Source of the DNA: an uncultured Pelagibacteraceae bacterium
GTDB taxonomy: Bacteria; Pseudomonadota; Alphaproteobacteria; Pelagibacterales; Pelagibacteraceae
DNA length: 53,793 nt
Reading direction: 5' to 3'
NCBI GenBank assembly: GCA_902573905.1
Contig: CACGLL010000004.1
Location: 1 to 53,793, forward strand
A model generated the notes under the pieces. That model ran no database searches and was not told where the DNA came from. It saw only the letters and a program-made list of their open reading frames with translations. Shown piece by piece: positions 8,944 to 18,293 of the stretch; within the stretch, counting starts at the first letter, position 1, and each line of letters begins with the position of its first letter. Position numbers and translations under genes: made by a program.

Positions 8944-9756
8944 ATGATAAAACAAGCAATTATTCCTTTAGCTGGACTAGGCACTAGAATGCTTCCGTTG
9001 ACTAGTGTTATGCCTAAAGAGTTATTACCAATAAATGGAAAGACTAATTTAGAATATATTTTAGAGGAATGTTTGGATGCAGGTATTAAAGAATTTATAT
9101 TCATAATCTCTAAAAATAAACTATCTATAAAAAAATATTTTTTTAATGATAATTTTTATAAAAAAATTATTAAGAAGAAAAAAGATAAAAGAATAGTCGA
9201 AGAATATAAAAAAATCAAAAAGTATCAAAAAATGATTAAATTTGTTTACCAAAACAAGCCTAAAGGAACTGGTGATGCAGTCTTAAAGTGTCAAAGATTT
9301 ATAAAAGATAAGTATTTTTTGATGTTACTTCCTGATGATTTGATTATTAAAAAAAACTGTTCAAAAGAAATGATTAAATTACACAATAAGACAAAAGGAT
9401 CTGTGATTGCCACAAAAAGAGTAGAAAGAAAGACAGTGTCTAGATGGGGAATTTTGTCAATTAAAAATAAGAAAAAAAGTCATTTTGAAATAAAAGATGT
9501 TGTAGAAAAACCAAGCATCAAAAATGCGCCATCAAATTTCGCAATAATAGGGAGATATATACTAAGCTCTAAAATCTTTAATGAAATTAAAAAATTAAAA
9601 CCAGGTCAAGGAGGAGAGTTGCATATTACTGATGCTATAAAAAATCTAATTAATAAAGATAATAAATTCTACGGTAATATTTTTAAAGGAACTTATTTAG
9701 ACTGTGGAACACTACAGGGTTACATAAACTCAGGTCTAAAAATAAATAAAAGGTAA
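8944..9756 (+). CDS. galU: UTP-glucose-1-phosphate uridylyltransferase
   Basis: A 270-residue nucleotidyltransferase that makes UDP-glucose. It shows the GalU signature LAGLGTRMLPLTSVMPKELL, the PKGTGDAVLKCQ segment, LPDDLIIKK, and VVEKPSIKNAPSNFAIIGRY near the sugar-binding region. Bases 9757-9759 separate it from ugd, so the two form an operon that produces UDP-glucose and then UDP-glucuronate for surface polysaccharide or glycolipid synthesis. It is divergent from panC. Confidence 0.95.
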   Translation: MIKQAIIPLAGLGTRMLPLTSVMPKELLPINGKTNLEYILEECLDAGIKEFIFIISKNKLSIKKYFFNDNFYKKIIKKKKDKRIVEEYKKIKKYQKMIKFVYQNKPKGTGDAVLKCQRFIKDKYFLMLLPDDLIIKKNCSKEMIKLHNKTKGSVIATKRVERKTVSRWGILSIKNKKKSHFEIKDVVEKPSIKNAPSNFAIIGRYILSSKIFNEIKKLKPGQGGELHITDAIKNLINKDNKFYGNIFKGTYLDCGTLQGYINSGLKINKR

Positions 9757-9759
9757 ATA

Positions 9760-11064
9760 ATGAAATTATGTATGATTGGAACAGGGTATGTTGGTTTAGT
9801 AAGTGGAACTTGTTTTGCTGATATTGGAAATCAAGTTTACTGTGTAGATAAAGATATAAATAAAATAAAAAAACTAAACTCAGGAGTTTCACCTATTTAT
9901 GAACCAGGTTTAGATGAATTAATAAAAAAAAATTTTATTGCAAAACGTTTAATTTTTACAACTGATTTAAAAAAAGCAATAAATGAATCTGATATAATTT
10001 TTATATGTGTTGGAACACCAAATAAAAAAGGCACACTTAAAGTCGATTTATCGTTTGTATATAAATGTGTTAGAGAAATACTTTCGCATACAAAAAAAAA
10101 GAAAATTATTGTAACAAAATCTACAGTTCCAGTTGGAACTGGTGATGAGATAGAAAAAATACTTAAAAAAAAGAAAAAACTTTTTTCAATAATATCTAAC
10201 CCAGAGTTTCTAAGAGAAGGTGAAGCTATTAGAGACTTTAGATATCCTGATAGAATTGTAATTGGCTCAAATAATAAAAGTGAATTTAATATAATGAAAA
10301 AACTTTATTCACCTTTAATAAGTAAAGGTGCTCAATTTTTCACTACGTCTAGAAGAGGCGCAGAATTAATTAAGTATGCAGCAAATGCTTTTCTAGCAAC
10401 TAAAATAACTTTTATAAATGAATTAGCTAATCTATGCGAAAAATCAGGTATAGATATTGAAGATGTAGCTTTAGGAATTGGTTCTGATTCAAGAATTGGC
10501 AGTAGATTTTTAAGAGCTGGACCAGCATATGGTGGATCTTGTTTTCCTAAAGACACAAAAGGTCTAGTTTCTGCTGCTGAAAAATTTAAAACAAATTTAT
10601 CAATCGTAAAATCTGTAATTAAATCTAATCAAGAAAGAGTAAATTTACTCACAAAAAGAGTTCATAAAATATTAGGGAATAATTTAAGAAATAAAAAAAT
10701 AGGCATATTAGGCGTAACTTTTAAACCTAATACTGATGATATGAGAGATTCCACAAGCTTAAAAATGATCCCTTATTATTGTAAAAAAGGCGCAACAGTA
10801 TCTTATTACGATCCATCAGGAGAAAAAGAAGAATTTAAAAAAATTAAAAATTGTGAATTTAAGAAAAATATTAATGACACTTGTAAAGACAAGGACTTAA
10901 TAATTCTCTTAACGGAATGGGATGAATTTAAATCTTTAGACTTTAAGAAATTGAATAAAAAAAAGAATTTTAAGGTTTATGATTTACGAAACCTTTATAA
11001 TCCTGAAGAAATGCTAAATAAAAAGATTAAATATTTCTCAGTCGGTAGACCTAACAATGATTAA
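9760..11064 (+). CDS. ugd: UDP-glucose 6-dehydrogenase
   Basis: A 434-residue NAD-dependent enzyme that oxidises UDP-glucose to UDP-glucuronate. The N-terminal Rossmann fold carries GTGYVGLVSGTCFADIG and the SKSTVPVGTG-like KSTVPVGTGDEI strand. The central dimerisation domain has LIKYAANAFLATKITFINE and the catalytic cysteine in GGSCFPKDTKGL. The C-terminal UDP-binding domain has ILGVTFKPNTDDMRDS. It lies directly downstream of galU and 9 bp before an exported protein of unknown function, which may act on the products of this pathway. Confidence 0.96.
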   Translation: MKLCMIGTGYVGLVSGTCFADIGNQVYCVDKDINKIKKLNSGVSPIYEPGLDELIKKNFIAKRLIFTTDLKKAINESDIIFICVGTPNKKGTLKVDLSFVYKCVREILSHTKKKKIIVTKSTVPVGTGDEIEKILKKKKKLFSIISNPEFLREGEAIRDFRYPDRIVIGSNNKSEFNIMKKLYSPLISKGAQFFTTSRRGAELIKYAANAFLATKITFINELANLCEKSGIDIEDVALGIGSDSRIGSRFLRAGPAYGGSCFPKDTKGLVSAAEKFKTNLSIVKSVIKSNQERVNLLTKRVHKILGNNLRNKKIGILGVTFKPNTDDMRDSTSLKMIPYYCKKGATVSYYDPSGEKEEFKKIKNCEFKKNINDTCKDKDLIILLTEWDEFKSLDFKKLNKKKNFKVYDLRNLYNPEEMLNKKIKYFSVGRPNND

Positions 11065-11073
11065 TGGAATAGT

Positions 11074-12336
11074 GTGAAAAAACTATTTTTATTTTTTATT
11101 ATAATATTTTCAACTAAAGCTTATGCTAATAAAAGTGATATTGTTATTCCGAAATATTTTTTTGCAAATGAACTTACAAAAAAAACTTGTTCACTAAAAG
11201 GTGTGCACGGTTATGGCAGTTGGGGTAAAGCAGGTTGGGACCTTGACCTTGAAATAACACATGTAAGCAAGTCAAAAAATCCTGAATTACAAGGAAACAA
11301 CTATGATCATTTAATGAAACTTACCAAGTATGATTGGAATAAAGATCACGAACAAAGATCAAACAGCATATATGTTAATCATGAAAAACACTCTAATAGG
11401 TTAGCGCTATTACACGGAACCATAGTAACGGCAATTACTGAGGGTAAAATGGACGAGCATGCACCGCTAATTGCAGAAGTCATGGTAGCTTGGGCAGAAG
11501 CAGGTGTGATGTTAAGTACTTTAACTTCTAAAGAAATTAGTAAACTTAAAGATGAAGGTAAAGTTGATAAACTATGTTACGGCGGTGCGAAAGCCAAAGG
11601 TAACAAACCTTGTATTTCTCACAGACCGCACGAAGCTCAAATATATGGAGCTACCTATATCCAACAAGCATATTTAATGAAAGATCATTTTACTAAAGAA
11701 CAATATAAAATTATTGATGAGTATATTGATACTTTGTACAAAAAATATATCAAGCCCTGGGCTGAAAAAGAATTAACAACAAAAAAACATGCAAGAGGTT
11801 TTATACAAATGGCTGATGGAACTATCTCTGTCCTATCATATTTGGCCTGGAAAGATGAACCAGGAGCCGCAGTAAAATGGATTAAAAAGGGAATTAGTAA
11901 AGCCGATAAAGTTGTTTATAAAGATGGATATATTCATAATAACAGTTTCAGAGGTGTTAGAGATGTTTGGTATCACTCACAGGGTGTAAATAATTTATTA
12001 GGACTTTATGCAATAGCTGAACTATGGGGTTACAAGGAGTTTCCAAAAGAATTAAAACAAAGAATAGATAGAACTGTCGATGTACTGAACTTGGGACTTA
12101 CTGATGTTAAAAAATACAGAGAACGTAAAGATCCATCGGGGTTGCAGAACTTTACAAAAGATAAAGCACACGCAAATTATCACACACACCAGATGGCTAT
12201 ATCTCTAGACTGGCTAATTAAAAAGTACACAGACAGAGATCACACTATAGTTGTAAATGATAGAATGTGGAAATCAAAAAAATCAGTTTATTTTGTAGAC
12301 AGAAACTTTGGATTTGAACCAAAATGCATGAATTAA
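11074..12336 (+). CDS. Exported protein of unknown function, possibly alpha/alpha-toroid polysaccharide-lyase-like
   Basis: The GTG at 11074 opens a 420-residue protein with a clear signal peptide (KKLFLFFIIIFSTKAYA, cleavage after about residue 19). The mature part has four cysteines, consistent with periplasmic disulfides. It also has helix-rich stretches with aromatic and histidine clusters (HGTIVTAITEG, KPCISHRPHEAQIYGATYIQ, VWYHSQGVNNLLGLYAIAEL, NYHTHQMAISLDWL). That pattern resembles the toroid catalytic domains of alginate-lyase-like enzymes. I cannot assign a family by motif, so function is inference. It is probably the last gene of a galU-ugd operon, hinting at a role with uronate-containing glycans. 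Confidence 0.6.
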   Translation: MKKLFLFFIIIFSTKAYANKSDIVIPKYFFANELTKKTCSLKGVHGYGSWGKAGWDLDLEITHVSKSKNPELQGNNYDHLMKLTKYDWNKDHEQRSNSIYVNHEKHSNRLALLHGTIVTAITEGKMDEHAPLIAEVMVAWAEAGVMLSTLTSKEISKLKDEGKVDKLCYGGAKAKGNKPCISHRPHEAQIYGATYIQQAYLMKDHFTKEQYKIIDEYIDTLYKKYIKPWAEKELTTKKHARGFIQMADGTISVLSYLAWKDEPGAAVKWIKKGISKADKVVYKDGYIHNNSFRGVRDVWYHSQGVNNLLGLYAIAELWGYKEFPKELKQRIDRTVDVLNLGLTDVKKYRERKDPSGLQNFTKDKAHANYHTHQMAISLDWLIKKYTDRDHTIVVNDRMWKSKKSVYFVDRNFGFEPKCMN

Positions 12337-12345
12337 TATTGAGAA

Positions 12346-12810
12346 TTAATTAAGTTCAAAGATAGCATCGACTTCAACCGCAACACCTAAAGGTAAACTG
12401 TTCGCACTCACAGCTGCTCGAGTATGTTCGCCTTTTTTTTCAAATATTTTAGCAATAATATCTGAAGCACCATTTATTATTTTTGGTTGATCTTTGAAAT
12501 TATCAGTTGAGTTCACATAACCAGTTAATTTAACACAAGATTTAACTTTATCTAAGTCACCTCCACAAGCATTTTTAACATGAGCAACAATACTTAATCC
12601 ACATCTCTCAGCAGCTTTGTATCCTTCGTCTAAATTTAAATCTTTTCCAATTTTACCTGTTATAAGTTTTGCATTTTCATCAATTGATATTTGGCCTGAT
12701 AAATACAATAATTTTCCAATTATCTTAGTGGCCACATACGCTCCAACTGGTGGTTTGGGATCTGGTAATTTAATATTTAACTCTTTAATTCTATTTTCAA
12801 TCTTGCTCAT
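12346..12810 (-). CDS. RidA/YjgF/UK114-family protein
   Basis: A 154-residue member of the RidA-like superfamily, seen from GKLLYLSGQISIDENAKLI, HVKNACGGDLDKVKSCVKLTGYVNSTDNF and the ending GVAVEVDAIFELN. True RidA deaminates reactive 2-aminoacrylate intermediates and has a catalytic arginine near residue 105. This longer subgroup (about 150 residues) is less well characterised, so the substrate is uncertain. The start codon overlaps the end of topA by 4 bp, indicating co-transcription from the topA side. It is tail-to-tail with the exported protein gene. Confidence 0.85.
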   Translation of the reverse strand: MSKIENRIKELNIKLPDPKPPVGAYVATKIIGKLLYLSGQISIDENAKLITGKIGKDLNLDEGYKAAERCGLSIVAHVKNACGGDLDKVKSCVKLTGYVNSTDNFKDQPKIINGASDIIAKIFEKKGEHTRAAVSANSLPLGVAVEVDAIFELN

Positions 12811-15374
12811 TTTCTTTTACCTTTTTTTTTAGCTTTATCGTATTCTCTTCTTTTTTCTATTAAAATTAAAGCCTCTTCCATAGTTAGCTCATTTGGATCT
12901 TTCTCTTCTGGAATTGTGGCGTTTAAAGATTTATATTTTATATAAGGACCGTACTGACCTTTCATAACTCTTACTGGTTTTTTATCTTCTGGATGTTCTC
13001 CAAGATCTTTTATTAATGAAGATGATATTCGACCTGGTTTTGCTTCAGCAATTAATGTAATGGCTCTATTTAAACCAATTGAAAAAAGATCTTCCACATT
13101 TTCAAGTCTCGCTGATTTATTTTCACATTTAAGATACGGACCAAATCTTCCAGAATTTAATGTTATATCTTGCCCATTTTCAGGATGCTGACCTAAAACT
13201 TTTGGTAGCGAACATAAATATTTAGCTTTATCTAAATCAATACTATCGACTTCAATTCCTTTTGGTATAGATACATTTTTTAAATTTTCATTCTCAATTT
13301 TTTTCTTTCTACCTTTCTTTTTTTTTGTTTCTAATTCCTCTTTTTCCTTTTCATACTGAAGGTAGGGACCAAATCTTCCATTTTTCAAATAAATATCTTT
13401 CCCTTTTTCATTTTGGCCTAAAAGTTTTGGTTCAGCTAAGTTGTATTGCGCAGCTGCTTTACTTTTAGATAGCGGCCTCGTAAATTTGCAGTCAGGATAG
13501 TTTGAGCAACCAATAAAGGCTCCACCTCTAAAGCTATTCTTAAGACTTAATTGACCATCAGAACACAGCTTACATTTTCTGTCTATTGCATCTTTATCAT
13601 CTCTTTCAAAAATTAATGCTCCTAAGCTTTCATTTAATAAATCAAGTACTTCTCTAGTCCTTTTTTCTTTAACTTTCCCTACGTTTTCGTAAAAATCCTT
13701 CCAGAAATTGTTTAAAACCTCTACCCATTCAATCTTTCCACTCGTAATTTCATCAAGCTGATTTTCGAGATCTGCTGTAAAATTGTAGTCAACATATTTA
13801 GAGAATAGTTTCTCCAAAAAAGCTGAAATTAGCTTTCCTCTATCAGTTGGATGAAATCTTTTATTCATTAGTTCTACGTAATTTCTAGTAGATAAAACCG
13901 ATATAATACTGGCATAAGTAGATGGCCTACCGATACCCAATTCTTCCATTTTCTTTACTAAACTCGCTTCAGAATATCGTGGAGGAGGGTCAGTGAAATG
14001 TTGCTCATCGTTTAATTTAAATATGTTTATTTCTTCCCCAACTTTTACCTCTGGTAAAATATTTTTTGCATCCTCATCCGTTTCTTGAACTTGATAAACT
14101 TTGAGGAAACCATCAAATTTAATTACTGACCCGCTTGCTCTAAAATTTATCTTATTATCTGCGGAAGAAATTATTATTGTATTTCTATCAAATTCTGCTG
14201 GCGTCATTTGAGACGATAAGGCTCTAGACCAAATTAATTCGTAAAGTTTAAATTGATCAGCATTAACATATTTTTTTATATCTGACGGTTTTCTCTTTAC
14301 ATCTGTAGGTCTAATAGCCTCGTGAGCTTCTTGTGCATTTTTTGCTTTTTTTCCTGTAAAACTATTTGGGTTTTCAGGTAAATATTTATTTCCATAATCT
14401 TTTTCTATGAATTTTCTAAAATCACTTATTGCTTCCTTTGAAATATTAGTTCCGTCTGTTCTCATGTAAGTAATTAATCCAGTTGTTTCTCCCTCGATAT
14501 CAACTCCTTGATAAAGTCTTTGGGCAATTTGCATTGTCCTAGATGCACCAAATCCAAATCTACCAGATGCAGTCTGTTGCAAAGTCGAGGTAGTAAAAGG
14601 CGCTATAGGATTTCTTCTAAATAATTTTGTATTAACATCAGCAATTTTAAATTTAGTTTTGTTGATTACATCAACTGCTTGTTGAATCTGATCTTTATTT
14701 TTAAAAGAGAATCTTTCTATTTTTTCACCATTATATAAACTTAATTTAGAAAAAATATTTTTATTATCTTTATTTGTAAAATCTGAAGTGAGTGTCCAAT
14801 ATTCCTCAGGTTTAAATAATTCGATCTCTTTTTCTCTCTCTGTAATTAATTTTAAAGCTACAGATTGAACTCTTCCTGCTGATTTTGATCCTGGTAACTT
14901 TGTCCACAAAATAGGAGAGATATTGAAACCAACTAAATAGTCTAATGCCCGTCTGGCAAGATAAGCTTCAACCAAAGGTAAATGAATGTCTCGTGGATTT
15001 TTAATCGCATCAAGAATTGCATTCTTGGTTATCTCATTAAAAACAACTCGCTCTAAATTTTTATCTTTTAATAGTTTTTTTTTCTCTAAAACTTCCTTCA
15101 CATGCCAAGCAATCGCTTCTCCTTCACGATCAGGGTCAGTAGCTAATATAATTTTATCAGAGTCTTCAGCTGCATTAGTAATTTCTTTTAAATATTTTTT
15201 TGAAAATGAATCTATTTCCCATTCCATTTGAAATTTATTTTCAGGATCAACTGAACCATTTTTTGATGGCAGATCTCTTATGTGTCCATAACTTGCTAAA
15301 ACTAGATAATCTTTTCCTAAATATTTATTTATAGTCTTAGCTTTAGCTGGACTCTCAACAATAACTAAATTCAT
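12807..15374 (-). CDS. topA: DNA topoisomerase I
   Basis: Relaxes negative supercoils. The TOPRIM domain has LVIVESPAKAKTINKYLG at the start and ATDPDREGEAIAWHV. The active-site tyrosine is Tyr303 in GLITYMRTDGTN. One Cys4 zinc ribbon follows (CKLCSDG ... IGCSNYPDC), then three cysteine-poor repeats of the type GRFGPYLQYE / GRFGPYLKCE / GQYGPYIKY and a lysine-rich end. I start at the ATG at 15374 because it places MNLVIVESPAKA directly at the TOPRIM domain; the frame continues 36 bases upstream. Length is 855 residues. Confidence 0.95.
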   Translation of the reverse strand: MNLVIVESPAKAKTINKYLGKDYLVLASYGHIRDLPSKNGSVDPENKFQMEWEIDSFSKKYLKEITNAAEDSDKIILATDPDREGEAIAWHVKEVLEKKKLLKDKNLERVVFNEITKNAILDAIKNPRDIHLPLVEAYLARRALDYLVGFNISPILWTKLPGSKSAGRVQSVALKLITEREKEIELFKPEEYWTLTSDFTNKDNKNIFSKLSLYNGEKIERFSFKNKDQIQQAVDVINKTKFKIADVNTKLFRRNPIAPFTTSTLQQTASGRFGFGASRTMQIAQRLYQGVDIEGETTGLITYMRTDGTNISKEAISDFRKFIEKDYGNKYLPENPNSFTGKKAKNAQEAHEAIRPTDVKRKPSDIKKYVNADQFKLYELIWSRALSSQMTPAEFDRNTIIISSADNKINFRASGSVIKFDGFLKVYQVQETDEDAKNILPEVKVGEEINIFKLNDEQHFTDPPPRYSEASLVKKMEELGIGRPSTYASIISVLSTRNYVELMNKRFHPTDRGKLISAFLEKLFSKYVDYNFTADLENQLDEITSGKIEWVEVLNNFWKDFYENVGKVKEKRTREVLDLLNESLGALIFERDDKDAIDRKCKLCSDGQLSLKNSFRGGAFIGCSNYPDCKFTRPLSKSKAAAQYNLAEPKLLGQNEKGKDIYLKNGRFGPYLQYEKEKEELETKKKKGRKKKIENENLKNVSIPKGIEVDSIDLDKAKYLCSLPKVLGQHPENGQDITLNSGRFGPYLKCENKSARLENVEDLFSIGLNRAITLIAEAKPGRISSSLIKDLGEHPEDKKPVRVMKGQYGPYIKYKSLNATIPEEKDPNELTMEEALILIEKRREYDKAKKKGKRK

Positions 15375-15443
15375 TAATTGTTTATTTTCAAAATAAAATG
15401 AGTTTGTCAAATTTTTTATTTAAAAAATGAAAAAAGACAATGA

Positions 15444-16025
15444 TTATAACTTAATTTTATTTTCCGAAGAGTTTTTTAATCTGACTATATTTTCTCTATG
15501 AGTATAAAGAATTATTATAAAAAAGATAAAAAGTATGAAAGAAAAATTATTGCTTTCAAAAAAGTATGAATATAAAAAAATTATTAATGTTGAAGCAATT
15601 GAAGACAATGAAGCAAATCTAAAAAGTATAATTAAAACTAACCAGCTGATACCAAAAATTAAAAAAAATTTATGTGATAGGGCTAATATCACTCCAAGAT
15701 AAGTTGCTACACCTTTTCCTCCTTTAAACTTTAACCAAATTGGAAAAATATGTCCCACAAAACATAATAGAGCTGAATAAGAAATCAAATCTTCAAAATA
15801 ATGAAAAGTAATTACAACTGATAAATAACCTTTAAGCAAATCTAAGAGTAGAGTGGCAGCAGCCAAAGATTTTTTTCCTGTTCTTAAAACATTTGTTGTT
15901 CCAATGTTACCAGACCCTACATCTCTAATATCTTTTTTTAAAAACAATTTAGTAAGTATTAATCCAAAAGGTATTGAACCAAGTAAATACGAATAAATTG
16001 CTACTATAATGAAATTTATATCCAT
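15444..16025 (-). CDS. plsY: Glycerol-3-phosphate acyltransferase PlsY
   Basis: A 193-residue inner-membrane enzyme that transfers the acyl group from acyl-phosphate to glycerol 3-phosphate. The three PlsY motifs are visible: LLGSIPFGLILTKL, VGSGNIGTTNVLR and KGGKGVATYLGVI. About five to seven hydrophobic helices are present. Its partner PlsX, which makes acyl-phosphate, is encoded at 50467. The start overlaps the last base of the pyrC-like gene, so it is translationally coupled in the ruvX-pyrB-pyrC-plsY-topA-ridA transcript. Confidence 0.95.
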   Translation of the reverse strand: MDINFIIVAIYSYLLGSIPFGLILTKLFLKKDIRDVGSGNIGTTNVLRTGKKSLAAATLLLDLLKGYLSVVITFHYFEDLISYSALLCFVGHIFPIWLKFKGGKGVATYLGVILALSHKFFLIFGISWLVLIILFRFASLSSIASTLIIFLYSYFFESNNFSFILFIFFIIILYTHRENIVRLKNSSENKIKL

Positions 16026-17311
16026 TAATTTGAATAAACCAATTCTCCATTTAAAAAAGTCATTTTTACTTTACCTTGTAGTTTTCTATTTTCTATTGCT
16101 GTGTTCTTAGATTTTGATTTTAATTCTTCTGCTTTAACCATCCAGGGTTCTTCTAAATCAAAAACACAGATATCTGCATCAGATCCTTTTTTTAAAGTTC
16201 CTTTATTAATCTTTAAAATTTTTGCAGGATTAATTGTTAAGCATCTGATTATTTTTTCTAGAGTTAATGACTTATTATGGTAAAGTTCTAAGGAGAGAGG
16301 AAGCAATGTTTCAATTCCAATAGAGCCAGTTGCAGCTTGAGAAAAAGGCAACCTTTTACTTTCTTCATCTTCAGGCGTATGATCGCTGACTATTACATCT
16401 ATTAGGTCTTTCTTAATTCCATCTATCAATGAAAGTCTATCATCTTCAGTTCTTAGAGGAGGGGAGAGCTTTAAGAATGTTCTGAATTCACCAATATCAT
16501 TTTCATTAAGCGATAAATTATTGATCGAAACCCCAGTGCTAAATCTAATTCCATTAGATTTATTTTTTTCGATTACTTTTAAAGAGTTTTTAGAAGAAAT
16601 TTGATTTATATGGTACCTACATGGAAATTCACTCAATAAAGAAAGATCTCTTTCAATTATTATTCTTTCAGCTATATCAGATACACCCTGCAAACCTAAT
16701 CTTGTTGCCACTTCTCCTTCATTAATACAAGAATTTTTTGCTAGCTCATAATCCTCTGCATGCTGCATAATGAGTGTATCTAAGTCCGATGCGTAATTCA
16801 TTATTCTAGACATCAATTCTGTATTTTGAATTGTTTTATTTACATCTGAAAAACCAATTATTCCTCTTTCTTTTAACAATCCAAACTCAGACATTTGCAG
16901 CCCCTCTAATTGTCTTGTTATAGCTGCACATGGGTATAGGTTAACTTTGGCCTTATCTCTTCCTCTTCTAATTATAAAATCAACCATTGATACATTGTCT
17001 ATAACTGGTTTAGTATTTGGCATAGTCACAATTGAAGTTACTCCGCCTGCTAAAGCAGCTTGACTAAGTGTCCTGAAATTTTCTTTATATTCAAAACCTG
17101 GTTCACCAACAAAAGCTTTCATGTCTACTATTCCAGGAATAGCAATATTGCCTTGTGAATCTATTTTTTCAGCTGTTTTTGAAGCATCAGAGAGTTTTGT
17201 TTTTTTTCCTATTGATTTAATTTTACCTTTTTCATCAATAATTATATTTCCAATCTCATCTATTTTTTGGGAAGGATCAATAATTCTTACATTTGTTAAA
17301 ATTTTTTCCAT
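16025..17311 (-). CDS. pyrC: Dihydroorotase-like protein (PyrC family) lacking the HxH metal ligands
   Basis: A 428-residue amidohydrolase-fold protein directly downstream of pyrB. It aligns with class I dihydroorotases (GIVDM..., AALAGGVTSIVTMPNT, LIMQHAED, VSDHTPEDEESKRLPF, NPAKILKIN). Where active enzymes have D-x-H-x-H-x-R-E, this one reads DMKAFVGE, so His65, His67 and Arg69 are Lys, Phe and Gly. Other ligands, such as the His in MQHAED and the Asp of SDH, remain. By analogy with the non-catalytic DHOase-like PyrC' partner of aspartate transcarbamoylase, it may be structural. A separate active dihydroorotase would then be needed elsewhere; none is in this window. Confidence 0.88.
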   Translation of the reverse strand: MEKILTNVRIIDPSQKIDEIGNIIIDEKGKIKSIGKKTKLSDASKTAEKIDSQGNIAIPGIVDMKAFVGEPGFEYKENFRTLSQAALAGGVTSIVTMPNTKPVIDNVSMVDFIIRRGRDKAKVNLYPCAAITRQLEGLQMSEFGLLKERGIIGFSDVNKTIQNTELMSRIMNYASDLDTLIMQHAEDYELAKNSCINEGEVATRLGLQGVSDIAERIIIERDLSLLSEFPCRYHINQISSKNSLKVIEKNKSNGIRFSTGVSINNLSLNENDIGEFRTFLKLSPPLRTEDDRLSLIDGIKKDLIDVIVSDHTPEDEESKRLPFSQAATGSIGIETLLPLSLELYHNKSLTLEKIIRCLTINPAKILKINKGTLKKGSDADICVFDLEEPWMVKAEELKSKSKNTAIENRKLQGKVKMTFLNGELVYSN

Positions 17312-17313
17312 TT

Positions 17314-18258
17314 TTATTTACAATATAATTTTAAGCAAGCCATTCTTACAGCCACTCCTAGTTCAACTTGTTCTTTTACAAGACTAACATTTATATCATC
17401 AGCTAATTTAGTATCGATCTCAACACCTCTATTCATAGGCCCTGGATGCATAAGTAATGCATCTTTTTTTGCAAGCTTAAGTTTTTCTGGAGTAAGACCA
17501 AAAAATTCATAATACTCTCTTTTAGACGGCAGGAATGATCCTTGCATTCTTTCGTTTTGTAATCTTAGCATCATTACAATATCGCAACCGTCTAAACCTT
17601 TTTTCATATCTGTGAACGCTTTGACACCTAGTTTTTCAATTGCAACAGGCATTAAAGTTTTTGGTGCAATGACATTCACTTCAGCACCTAACATATTCAT
17701 TAAATAAATATTTGATCTTGCTACCCTTGAATGAAGTATGTCTCCACATATTGCAATTTTTAATCCTTCAATATTTCCTTTTCTATTAATTATAGTCAAA
17801 GCATCAAGCAGAGCTTGTGTAGGATGTTCTCTTCTGCCATCTCCAGCATTTATAACTGTGCAATTTACTTTTTGGGAAAGTAAATTTGGAGCCCCAGAGT
17901 CTTGATGTCTTATGACAATTATATCTGGATGCATTGCATTTAAAGTCATAGCTGTATCAATTAGTGTTTCACCTTTTTTGAGAGCTGAATTACTCATATT
18001 CATTGACATTACATCTGCACCTAATCTCTTACCTGCAAGATCGAAAGAACTCTGAGTTCTTGTAGATGGTTCAAAAAATAAATTTATTTGTGTTTTACCT
18101 CTAAGGATATCTAATTTTTTTGAGCTACCTCTATTTAGTTTAATAAAAGTCTTTGCTTCGTTTAATATATTTTTAGCTTCTATAATTGATAGATTTTGAA
18201 TACCTAAAAGATGTTTGGGGGTATTTTTAATAGCTGAAACTTTTTTTACAGTTGCCAT
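17314..18258 (-). CDS. pyrB: Aspartate carbamoyltransferase catalytic chain
   Basis: Catalyses carbamoyl phosphate + aspartate to carbamoyl aspartate, the committed step of pyrimidine synthesis. Carbamoyl-phosphate motif [19 protein letters not shown], then [30 protein letters not shown] and [14 protein letters not shown] are all present. I start at the ATG at 18258 (314 residues); an in-frame TTG lies 9 bases upstream. It sits 2 bp before the dihydroorotase-like gene, with which it probably forms a complex. No pyrI regulatory chain is seen. Confidence 0.96.
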   Translation of the reverse strand: MATVKKVSAIKNTPKHLLGIQNLSIIEAKNILNEAKTFIKLNRGSSKKLDILRGKTQINLFFEPSTRTQSSFDLAGKRLGADVMSMNMSNSALKKGETLIDTAMTLNAMHPDIIVIRHQDSGAPNLLSQKVNCTVINAGDGRREHPTQALLDALTIINRKGNIEGLKIAICGDILHSRVARSNIYLMNMLGAEVNVIAPKTLMPVAIEKLGVKAFTDMKKGLDGCDIVMMLRLQNERMQGSFLPSKREYYEFFGLTPEKLKLAKKDALLMHPGPMNRGVEIDTKLADDINVSLVKEQVELGVAVRMACLKLYCK

Positions 18259-18293
18259 TAAAATCAACTCTATAGGCGTTTTACTATTTTATA

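Noticed and set aside
12331..12351. AATTAAT ... ATTAATT inverted repeat between the exported protein gene and ridA as a bidirectional terminator
   Set aside because: The stem contains only A-T pairs and there is no U-tract; such repeats are expected by chance in this base composition.
12617..12832. Open frame on the plus strand across the ridA/topA junction
   Set aside because: It is complementary to two well-supported genes and has no recognisable protein features.
16025..17311. Calling the dihydroorotase-like gene a pseudogene
   Set aside because: The frame is intact, full length and translationally coupled to plsY, and other conserved motifs remain; a non-catalytic role fits better.
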